From Methanomassiliicoccaceae archaeon UBA71 (lineage in GTDB: Archaea > Thermoplasmatota > Thermoplasmata > Methanomassiliicoccales > Methanomethylophilaceae), in the NCBI GenBank assembly GCA_002504405.1, contig DARO01000009.1:69057-133056 (forward strand): DNA of 64,000 bases, in the 5' to 3' direction. The notes under the pieces were generated by a model. The model was given only the letters and a program-made list of their open reading frames with translations, was not told the DNA's origin and did not search any database. Shown piece after piece: positions 8,673 through 18,800 of this stretch. Within the stretch, counting starts at the first letter, position 1; every line of letters starts with the position of its first letter. Both the position numbers and the translations under genes were made by a program.

Positions 8673-8684
8673 CCATTAATAGAT
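8673..8684 (-). promoter_or_regulatory. TATA box for the 500-aa Cys-motif protein
   Basis: On the minus strand ATCTATTAATGG is centred about 28 bases before the ATG at 8650, so the transcript should begin at or next to the start codon (leaderless). Confidence 0.5.
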
Positions 8685-8806
8685 GCGCGTTGCGTCCTCT
8701 GATATTGAGCATGCGATGCGAGGTCTCCGATCTTATCCGTCTATCGAACAACAGGCCGTGTTCCTGGATGCCTGCGGAGTTGTAGATGGTGGGAGAAGGG
8801 GTGGTT

Positions 8807-8822
8807 CCGGCCTTGCGGCCGG
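8807..8822 (-). terminator. Hairpin at the end of the SPFH operon
   Basis: Perfect CCGGCC / GGCCGG inverted repeat with a 4-base loop, 10 bases beyond the SPFH gene stop on the minus strand, followed by a C/T-rich stretch. Likely marks the 3' end of the five-gene operon. Confidence 0.5.
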
Positions 8823-8831
8823 TAATCGGTT

Positions 8832-9947
8832 TCACTGCAGCTGCTCGGAGCAGTATGGGCAGAACTTCGGGGTCTTGGGGAGCCCGGAGATGTCCTGCCC
8901 GCAATAGGGGCAGTTGCTGAACTTCTTCGTCTGCGGGGCCTGGGACGTGAACGGGTCTGCGGCGGTCGAAGGCTGCGCAGGGGCGGGGGCCGGCTGGGCC
9001 TGCTGCTGCATCTGCATCTGAGGCGACGGCTTCCCGCATCCGTTGCAGTACCTGTAGGGATAGGGGTTCGGAGCACCGCAGTAGGGGCACATGGTCTGGG
9101 GCGCCTGCTGCTGCATGCCTCCCTGGACCCCCTGGAGCGGCTGCTGCTGGAGCTGCTGGTACATCTGCGGGAACAGGAGCATTCCGGTCCCCATCGCCGC
9201 GCCGCCGTCCGAGTTGCCGATGGCGTCCGCCATCCTGTCCATGACCTCGTACCTCTTGAACGCCTCTCCGCTGGCGGATGTGAACTGGAGGTACTCGAAC
9301 ACCTTCTTCTGGTCCTCATCCGTGGTCCTGACCTCGGCGATCTTCAGGGACAGGAGCTCTATACCCCTCTGCTGGAAGTACTGCTCCACGAGCACCTTGG
9401 TGGTAGTGGACGCCTTCTCCAGGTTGTTGAGCACGTCCATGTAGTACTGCTTCGTGAGCTGCTGGGTCACCTGCTCGTTGATGAACGCCTTCATGAAGGT
9501 GTTGACATCCCCGGTCGTGTAGCTCTTCAGCCCGCCCAGCACCTGCGTGTAGAACACGGGCACGTCGCTCACCCTGAACTGGTAGTCCCCGTTGCTCATC
9601 AAGGTAATCGGGACCTCGTACCCCGGGGCGGCCTTGATCATCCCGCGGATGCCCCATCTGCCGTTGAACATCTTCAGCGACACGAAGATGATCTGGACCT
9701 TGAACGGGGTCTCCTTGAACCCAAGGGCCAGGTTGTACAGCTTGGTCAGCCAGGGGATGTTGCTGCTGGTGATCATGTGCCTTCCCGGCTCCAGGACCCC
9801 TGTGAGCTGCCCGTCCCTGGCGAATATCGCCACCGCATGCTCCGGGACGGTCACGGAGGTGAGCGTCCTGAGGTCGTCGTGCTCGTACGCGTATATGATG
9901 TCGTCAGGACCCTGGGAGTCCCACGTCACAACGTTAGTCTTGCCCAT
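8832..9947 (-). CDS. SPFH (band 7) domain protein with two C-terminal zinc ribbons
   Basis: 371 residues, last gene of the five-gene operon. Residues ~25-250 form an SPFH-type domain (VTVPEHAVAIFARDGQLTGVLEPGRHMI; TQVLGGLKSYTTGDVNTFMKAFI; YFQQRGIELLSLKIAEVRTTDEDQKK). A Gln/Met/Pro-rich linker follows, then two zinc ribbons (CPYCGAPNP...CNGCG and CPYCGQD...CPYC). There is no N-terminal membrane helix. It resembles the 'virion core protein/YdjI-like' SPFH group, whose bacterial members are often encoded with stress-related membrane and PspA-type proteins. It starts 4 bases after the coiled-coil gene. A membrane-associated oligomer is a reasonable inference. Confidence 0.85.
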   Translation of the reverse strand: MGKTNVVTWDSQGPDDIIYAYEHDDLRTLTSVTVPEHAVAIFARDGQLTGVLEPGRHMITSSNIPWLTKLYNLALGFKETPFKVQIIFVSLKMFNGRWGIRGMIKAAPGYEVPITLMSNGDYQFRVSDVPVFYTQVLGGLKSYTTGDVNTFMKAFINEQVTQQLTKQYYMDVLNNLEKASTTTKVLVEQYFQQRGIELLSLKIAEVRTTDEDQKKVFEYLQFTSASGEAFKRYEVMDRMADAIGNSDGGAAMGTGMLLFPQMYQQLQQQPLQGVQGGMQQQAPQTMCPYCGAPNPYPYRYCNGCGKPSPQMQMQQQAQPAPAPAQPSTAADPFTSQAPQTKKFSNCPYCGQDISGLPKTPKFCPYCSEQLQ

Positions 9948-9951
9948 TCAA

Positions 9952-10488
9952 TCATTCCTCCTTCCCGCCGAAGCCTTTCATTATGGTCTCCCTCTGGTTG
10001 TAGTCCTCCATCATGGAGTCCACCCCCCTCTCCAGGTTGCGGATCTCCGCCCTGAGCTCGGAACCCGAGTCCACGCTCTGAAGCAGGTCCGACGTCCCCT
10101 GCCTGAGGAGCTTGATGTCGTCTATGAGCTTCGCGTCCCATCTGACGAGGGCGTCGAGGTCGTCCTCCAGGATCTTGACGGCATCGTGGAACCCGGAGTA
10201 GCCGTTCACAGCCTTCTTGATCGATATGTCGTACCTGTCGACCTTCGTCCGGATCCTCTCGAGGTCCATCATCAGCTCCGGCTGGGAGGCCAGCTCCCTC
10301 TGTATCGTCGCCAGGTCTGCCTTGGTTCCCTGTATGGCGCGGGAGAGCTCCTGCCTCACGGCCCTGTCCTCCTCCCTGCGGAGGTTCTTCTCCTTGTATC
10401 CCTTGTATATCGGGATGTAGAGGGCTATCCTCTCGGTGAGGGACAGCTCGTCCTTCATCTCCTTCTTCACAGTCTCGTCGAGAGTCAT
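9952..10488 (-). CDS. Coiled-coil protein of the SPFH operon
   Basis: 178 residues, almost entirely charged helix. The N-terminus reads LTERIALYIPIYKGYKEKNLRREEDRAVR, a pattern (IP.Y.GYKEK..RRE.D) I associate with small helical proteins encoded beside SPFH genes, although I cannot name the family. The rest has heptad-like Leu/Ile spacing and many Asp/Glu/Lys/Arg, with no Cys and no membrane segment. It sits between the membrane protein (3-base gap) and the SPFH protein (4-base gap), so co-expression is certain in practice. It could be a PspA/IM30-like structural partner, but no such homology is provable by eye. Confidence 0.75.
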   Translation of the reverse strand: MTLDETVKKEMKDELSLTERIALYIPIYKGYKEKNLRREEDRAVRQELSRAIQGTKADLATIQRELASQPELMMDLERIRTKVDRYDISIKKAVNGYSGFHDAVKILEDDLDALVRWDAKLIDDIKLLRQGTSDLLQSVDSGSELRAEIRNLERGVDSMMEDYNQRETIMKGFGGKEE

Positions 10489-10491
10489 CTC

Positions 10492-10881
10492 TCACACATC
10501 CTTGTTCTTGAGCGCTAGCAGTATTCCGACGATCGCGACTACCACGATGAGCACCGCGACGGTGATCAGCACGTCTCCGGAGAAGCTGTATGCGAACATG
10601 GCGAGCCCCACTCCTGCGAGAACGGCTCCGCCGGCCATGGTGGCGTCGGCAGCGGAGGGGCCGAAGTTGTCCTCCCCGCCCTTCTTCGCGAAGCTCGCGA
10701 CGGCCATGTACGCGCCGTAGAATACCAGGATGGCCGCCAGCACATCGATCAGGTCGCCGGTGACCACGTACAGTATAATGCCCACTGCGATAGCCAGCAG
10801 GAGCACGCCCGCCGAGATCGCGTTCCACGTCCTCGGCTTCAGTCCTTTAGATTCCTCTGTCGTTTCCATCCCTCCGTTCAT
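10492..10881 (-). CDS. Small four-helix membrane protein of the SPFH operon
   Basis: 129 residues from the ATG at 10881 (ATGA overlap with the upstream gene); a second ATG four codons later (10869) is possible. Four hydrophobic segments are visible: ~20-40, ~44-65, ~81-100 and ~103-124, with a short charged loop KKGGEDNFGPSA between the second and third pair. The two halves look like a duplicated helical hairpin. No catalytic motif. As the only integral membrane protein of the operon, it could anchor the SPFH and zinc-ribbon proteins to the membrane (inference). The longer open frame upstream of this start is a shadow of the neighbouring gene. Confidence 0.75.
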   Translation of the reverse strand: MNGGMETTEESKGLKPRTWNAISAGVLLLAIAVGIILYVVTGDLIDVLAAILVFYGAYMAVASFAKKGGEDNFGPSAADATMAGGAVLAGVGLAMFAYSFSGDVLITVAVLIVVVAIVGILLALKNKDV

Positions 10882-12422
10882 ATCCTCAGCGTGTTCTGGA
10901 TCTTCAGCCCCCTCATCATGGCAGGGGTGAGGTTCCCGAATTCCTTGGGGAGGACGATCCCGTCGGCGCCGTCGCCGCACGGGACGAATATGAGCCTCTT
11001 CACGCTGGGCTTGCTGAGCTTGAGCTTGGAGTGCGTTTTCGAGCATAGCTCCAGGTAGTACTCCACCAACCTGGTCGCCTCGGCCTGTGTGCTGAGGGGT
11101 ATGACGATCTCCCTCGACCCCGGGCTGTTGGGTGCGGCGGAGTCCGCCAGCCTGCCTATGCCCGCGCCACCGCTTATGCTGTCCTCTCTCCCCTTCATCC
11201 TGTCGATGATGGAGCTCTCGGGGGCGGCCGAGAATATGTCGGTGACGCCCGCGCGCGGGTTGCCGAGTGCCTCCGCGCTCACCGTGAATGTGGCGGGTAT
11301 GAGCAGATCCTCGGAGACCTCCACGGCCTTCTTGGAGAACAGGGATCCGGTGGTGAAGCTGTACCTCAGGTCGACGTCCCAGAACGGGAACAGTATCTCG
11401 CCCGATCCCGGGCATATCGGCAGGGTGCCGCCGTTCCTGGCCGAGACGATTTCCTCCACGAACCCGAAGAGGTCGAAGGTCCTCTCGTCGCGTTCCAGGG
11501 TGGTGCGCCACCGGGGGTCGTTCGGGTAGCTTACGGAGGAGATCTTGTTGATGAGCTCCAGGGACTTCAGCGGGTCCTTCGTCATCCCGCTGGACACCAT
11601 GTCGGTCACGTTCTTCAGCGTCCTGCACTGCGTTATCTCCAGATCCACGGCGCGGATCATCATGGCGAGCTTCGGGCTGGACAGGATCGCCTTCTTGGCG
11701 TCCTCAAGCTGGTTGACCGCGGATTCGGCCTTCATCGAGCATCCGAGGGCGTCGCCGTTGAGGATCATGTCCGAGGCCAGGCAGACCTCCGACAGCGCGT
11801 TTAGGCGGGATGCGAGGGGTTCGTAGCCCTTGCATCTGCCTATGGCGTCCGCCGATTCTCTGAAGTTGGTTGCCATCAGCGCGAAGCGTCCTGGGGTGGT
11901 GTCCGTCAGGAGCTTCGAGTTGTTCACGATGAGGGCGTATGCGTTGGATAGGTTCTCCCCGTCTTTCACCGACTCCTTGTTGACGCCGTCCACCGCCAGG
12001 GGCTCTATGCTCTTCAGCTTGGCGTTGAATTCGAATGCCTGGGTGGACGTGTGCTGCGGAACCGCGGGCTCGCCCTTGGAGAACGGCAGGACGATCAGGG
12101 GCGAGGACATCACCGCGTTCAGCGCGAACCTGTATTCGTTCATCTCCACGTCCAGCACCGGCTTGATGTTGGTCATGTAGATGTTGTGCCTGGCTATGGG
12201 GTCGACGTTCTCCGTCTGGGACAGTGAGAACCCTCCGGGGATCGCCTTCCCGATCCATGATTTGATCTGGGCCATCATCTGGTCCATGTAGGCTTTCGCA
12301 TCGACCCTCTGCTGGGTCGTCCCGCAGCTCGGGCACGTGACGTACGGCGAGTCGGATTCCACATCCTTGCGGTCCAATGGCGCCCCGCAGTACTTGCAGC
12401 GGAGCTCGATCATGTCATCCAT
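10878..12422 (-). CDS. Zinc-ribbon protein of the SPFH operon, 514 aa
   Basis: Function unknown. Begins MDDMIELRCKYCGAPLD and closes the ribbon with TCPSCGTTQQ (residues ~9-36), a rubredoxin-like zinc ribbon. The remaining ~470 residues are mostly helical in the first half (SNAYALIVNNSKLL, NALSEVCLASDMIL) with a beta-rich second half (EILFPFWDVDLRYSFTTGSLF, KRLIFVPCGDG). No membrane segment, nucleotide-binding loop or nuclease motif stands out. It starts one base after the TPR-like gene stop and overlaps the membrane protein by ATGA. The N-terminal ribbon parallels the C-terminal ribbons of the SPFH protein, suggesting metal-dependent assembly of the operon products. Confidence 0.75.
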   Translation of the reverse strand: MDDMIELRCKYCGAPLDRKDVESDSPYVTCPSCGTTQQRVDAKAYMDQMMAQIKSWIGKAIPGGFSLSQTENVDPIARHNIYMTNIKPVLDVEMNEYRFALNAVMSSPLIVLPFSKGEPAVPQHTSTQAFEFNAKLKSIEPLAVDGVNKESVKDGENLSNAYALIVNNSKLLTDTTPGRFALMATNFRESADAIGRCKGYEPLASRLNALSEVCLASDMILNGDALGCSMKAESAVNQLEDAKKAILSSPKLAMMIRAVDLEITQCRTLKNVTDMVSSGMTKDPLKSLELINKISSVSYPNDPRWRTTLERDERTFDLFGFVEEIVSARNGGTLPICPGSGEILFPFWDVDLRYSFTTGSLFSKKAVEVSEDLLIPATFTVSAEALGNPRAGVTDIFSAAPESSIIDRMKGREDSISGGAGIGRLADSAAPNSPGSREIVIPLSTQAEATRLVEYYLELCSKTHSKLKLSKPSVKRLIFVPCGDGADGIVLPKEFGNLTPAMMRGLKIQNTLRI

Positions 12423-12423
12423 C

Positions 12424-13356
12424 TTATCTACTCATCCTGGCGAATGTGATCTGGCTCTGAAGCGCCGCTATCTCCGCCTGAAGACGCGCCTCCATCGCCC
12501 GCATCTCCCTCATGGCCACGTCGTGGTACCCCTTGGCTATGTCGTCCGCGCGGTTGGATACCGCAGTGTAGCAGGCGCGGCAGATGTAGATGTGGGCGCC
12601 GGACGGGTCCATGGACTTGACCGCCTTGTCAGGGTTGTCGTCCAGCGCGGGGGATATGTCGGCAGGTGCCGAGAAGAAGTGGATCCCGGCGCCGGTGGCA
12701 ATCCTCCCGCATATCCAGCAGGTGCATGTGGTGGAGTAGTCCTTGGATCTGGCGAGGTTGTCGTCTCCGGATTCCCCGCACTGCTGGTGGTACCCCATGG
12801 CGATCTGCTCGTACTCAGCCGCCTGGGCGGGGTTGTCCCACACGACCGCGGCCGATAGGCACTCGTAGGACATGGCCATGAGCTTGAAGAATTCGGTGTT
12901 CCCGGTCACGGAGGTATTGTTCCTGAACAGCTCCATGACGATCATGTGCTTGTCCCCCTTCTTGGACTGGAATTCCTGCGCCAGGGTCTGAAGCAGCTCG
13001 CTCTTCTTCTTGAGCTGGTCGCTTCCTCCGCTTATGGCCTTCGCCTCAATCAGTTTGATAGTGAGATCGCACTCGGTCATAAGGTCGTCGCGATCTATCC
13101 TGGTAATGCCGAACTCGAAATCGGGCGTTGAGAGGAGCTTGAGCTTCTCGAGGAGGTTCCTGTATGCATCGGCGCTGCCCATCCTGTCCTTAAGGTCGAT
13201 CAGTGCGACCTTGACCGCGGCGGAATCGTCGTCCCCGCCTTCCTTGTCAATGGACTTCTGGAGGTAGTCGCGGGCTTTGGCATACTCGCCGCGCTTGATG
13301 AGCTCCTTGCCCTCGTCGTATAGTTCGTCTCCGCTTTTGAAGAGCTTGAACACCAT
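12424..13356 (-). CDS. TPR-like protein with central zinc site, first gene of the SPFH operon
   Basis: 310 residues. The N-terminus KSGDELYDEGKELIKRGEYAKARDYLQKSI reads as a TPR-type helical hairpin. The middle is helical. Residues ~211-265 carry CTCWICGR...CRACY, a C-x-C-x2-C plus C-x2-C set likely to bind zinc. The C-terminal ~40 residues (MREMRAMEARLQAEIAALQSQ) form a coiled coil. The mRNA probably starts at a TATA element near 13389-13398, and AGTGATGGG lies just before the ATG as ribosome binding site. It leads four further genes with gaps of 1-4 bases or 4-base overlaps. Confidence 0.75.
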   Translation of the reverse strand: MVFKLFKSGDELYDEGKELIKRGEYAKARDYLQKSIDKEGGDDDSAAVKVALIDLKDRMGSADAYRNLLEKLKLLSTPDFEFGITRIDRDDLMTECDLTIKLIEAKAISGGSDQLKKKSELLQTLAQEFQSKKGDKHMIVMELFRNNTSVTGNTEFFKLMAMSYECLSAAVVWDNPAQAAEYEQIAMGYHQQCGESGDDNLARSKDYSTTCTCWICGRIATGAGIHFFSAPADISPALDDNPDKAVKSMDPSGAHIYICRACYTAVSNRADDIAKGYHDVAMREMRAMEARLQAEIAALQSQITFARMSR

Positions 13357-13388
13357 GTCCCATCACTGGGTGTCTAATGGGTTCTATG

Positions 13389-13398
13389 GTAATAAGCA
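13389..13398 (-). promoter_or_regulatory. Probable TATA box of the SPFH operon
   Basis: On the minus strand CTTATTACC lies 33-42 bases before the first ATG of the operon. It is the only TATA-like stretch close to that start. Match is moderate. Confidence 0.35.
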
Positions 13399-13656
13399 TG
13401 ACCCGATGCTGCTCGGAGACGTTGGAACCGAAGCGACGAGCACACCCCGCCGTTTTTTCACGTCATTACTTTAATGTAAAACGCGCCCGCACGCGCGAGG
13501 TTGTCGAAGACGGAGCGCCAATCGTATCCAAATGTACATCTTTGAATGCAAAATCGAATAAATAATAGATATTTGTCTAATCCTGTAAAAGAAATATGAT
13601 TTTTTATCTCAACTTTGTAGAAAACTATATAAAAGGGATAAAGACAATGCAGGTTC
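13399..13656. promoter_or_regulatory. Divergent intergenic region between SPFH operon and glutamine synthetase
   Basis: About 300 bases with no gene. The right half (13540-13640) is strikingly AT-rich against the GC-rich background. A TATA box, CTATATAAAA at 13625-13634, sits about 27 bases before the glnA ATG, so that mRNA should be leaderless. The palindrome ATGTACAT at 13532-13539 could be an operator. I looked for the NrpR-type GGAA-N6-TTCC site of other methanogens and did not see one. Confidence 0.55.
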
Positions 13657-15843
<2,187 letters not shown>

Positions 15844-15844
15844 T

Positions 15845-15853
15845 CAAGGAGGT
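15845..15853 (+). promoter_or_regulatory. Strong ribosome binding site of gltB
   Basis: CAAGGAGGTG lies 6 bases before the gltB ATG and matches the anti-Shine-Dalgarno along nearly its whole length, fixing the start at 15860. Confidence 0.7.
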
Positions 15854-15859
15854 GGGGGC

Positions 15860-18800
15860 ATGGCCGCGGGTCGGGTGGGACTGTATGAGCCGGGGAACGA
15901 GCACGATGCGTGCGGGGTCGGGATGGCCGTCGACATCGGCGGCACCCGCAGCCGTCGCATAGTCGAGTACGGGCTCCGGCTGCTGGAGAGCATGGCCCAC
16001 AGGGGCGCGGAGAACGGCGACGGAAAGACCGGCGACGGCGCCGGAATCCTCGTCCAGGTCCCCCACAAATTCATTTCCAAGCTCGGGGTCCCGGTCCCGG
16101 AGGCCGGCCGCTACGGCACGGGTCTCGTGTTCCTCCCCAAGGACCCTTCAGCCGCCGAAGGGTTCCTCGGGATGTTCAGGGACGTCTGCGCTAAGCATGC
16201 GCTGTACGTGATCGGCGTGAGGGACGTCCCGGTCGACCATTCCGTCCCGGGGCGCATGGCGCTAGACGGGGAGCCGCGCATAGTCCAGGTCTTCGTCACA
16301 TCCTATGACAGCCCGGAGGTCCTGGAGCACAAGCTGTACAGGGTCCGGAAGATCGTCAGCAACGCCGTGGCGGATTCAGGGTCGCCGGGTTCCGACGATT
16401 TCTACATCTGCAGCCTATCCTCCCGTACAATGGTCTACAAAGGGATGCTCACCCCGGAGCAGCTGGGCGCATACTATCTGGACCTCGGGGATCCCGATTT
16501 CGAGTCCGCCATCGCGATGGTCCACTCCCGTTTCAGCACCAACACCCTTCCCGCATGGAAGCTGGCACAGCCCTTCAGGATGCTCTGCCACAACGGGGAG
16601 ATAAACACGATAAGGGCAAACAGGTCTTGGATGGAGGCCCGCGAGAGCGTGATGGAGACGGACCTGATCCCGGGGCTGTCGGAGGTCTATCCCGTGATGC
16701 AGAGGGGGATGAGCGACAGCGCGACCCTGGACAACGTCTTCGAGTTCCTGACCATGGCCGGCAAGGGGATGCCCAACGCGCTATCTATCATGATCCCGGA
16801 GTCGTGGAACGACAGGAACCCGATACCGGACAGCCTCAAGGCATACTATGAGTACCATTCGATCCTCATGGAGCCGTGGGACGGTCCCGCGGCCGTCTTC
16901 TTCACCGACGGCACGTCTGCAGGAGGGATGCTCGACAGGAACGGGCTCCGCCCGGCCAGGTACTGCGTCACAGACGACGGGATCATGGTGATGGCGTCGG
17001 AGGCCGGTGCGATCCCCATCGATCCCGATCGCATATCCGAGACCGGCCGCCTCAGGCCGGGGAAGATGATCCTCGTAGACACCTCCGCAGGGCGCATAGT
17101 CCGCGACTCGGAGATCAAGGAGACCCTCGCCACCGCCTACCCGTACCGCGACTGGCTGGAGAGGAACCGCCTGGACCTGGACAAGCTGTCATCGGGCAGG
17201 CAGGTCGGCCGCGAGGTCCCCGACCTCCCACGCATGCTGGCGGAGTTCGGCTATTCGGAGGAGGATGTGACCAGGGTCATGGAGCCCATGGCGTCCGCCG
17301 GGAAGGAGGCCGTCGGGTCATCCGGCTACGATGCTCCGCTGGCGGTCCTATCAGACAGGCCGCAGCTTCTGTTCAACTACTTCAGGCAGAAGTTCGCCCA
17401 GGTGACCAACCCTCCAATAGACCCGATCAGGGAGGAGCTGGTGATGTCCACCATGGGGTACATCGGGTCTGTCCAGCAGAACATACTGGATCCCGCTCCC
17501 AGGCTGTGCAAGGTCGTCAAGGTGAGGCATCCCGTCATAACCAACAGGGAGCTGGACCTCCTGAGGAACCTCAGGTACAGGGGGTTCAACGCCGTCACGA
17601 TAGACACGACATTCCCAGCGTCCGGGGGGCCAGGCGCCCTGGAGGCGGAGATCGGCAGGCTCTGCTCCGAGGCGGATGCGGCTGTCGACTCCGGGGCCGC
17701 GTTCATAATACTGTCGGACCGCGGGGTCAGCGATTCCAGGGCGCCCATCCCCTCCCTCCTCGCCCTGTCCGCGGTGCACCAGCACCTGGTGGCCGACAAG
17801 AAGCGTCTCCGTATAGCAATCGTTGTGGAGTCCGGGGAGCCCAGGGAGGTCATGCACTTCGCCCTCCTCGTAGGATACGGCGCGAACGCCGTCAACCCGT
17901 ACATGGCCCTTGCAGTGGTCCAGGACATGGTCGACTCCGGCAGGCTCAGGATCGATGCGGATACGGCGGAGGCCAACTACCTGAAGGCCACAGACAAGGG
18001 GCTGCTCAAGATAATGTCGAAGATGGGCATCGCCACGATAAGGTCGTACCGCGGATCCTGCCTGTTCGACGCCGTCGGCCTCGACAGAGGCATGATGGAC
18101 GAGTACTTCGGGGGCACGCCGTCTGGGGTCGACGGCATAGGCATGGACGACATCGCCGCGGAGTATGTCGGCATGCACCGGGCCGCCCATGCAGGGGACG
18201 GCGGTTGCCTCCCCGACAGGGGAGAGTACTCCAACAGGCGCGGAGGGGAGAGGCACAGCTGGTCTCCCGAAGCCGTCAAGGCCCTCCGTTCCGCCGTCAG
18301 GGACGGCAATCCGGACGAATATCGCAGGTTCGCTGAGCTGGAGGACGGTGGGATGTTCTTCCTGCGCGACCTCCTAGACGTTTGCACCGGGGCACCGATC
18401 CCTCTGAGCGAGGTCGAGCCGCCGGAGTCCATCATGAAGAGGTTCGAGGCGGGTGCGATATCCTTCGGGGCCATAAGCAAGGAGGCCCACGAGACACTTG
18501 CCGAGGCCATGAACATCATCGGGTCGAAGAGCAACACCGGCGAGGGTGGCGAGGATCCCTCCAGGTTCCATCCCGGCCCGGACGGCAGGAACCTGCGTTC
18601 CGCTGTCAAGCAGGTCGCGTCGGGCAGGTTCGGCGTCACGGCGGAGTACCTGGTCAACGCCGACGAGCTGCAGATCAAGGTCGCCCAGGGTGCGAAGCCC
18701 GGCGAGGGAGGGCAGCTGATGGGGTTCAAGGTGGACAAGGTCATCGCCGCCACCAGGCACACGATCCCTGGAATCACGCTCATCTCCCCGCCGCCGCATC

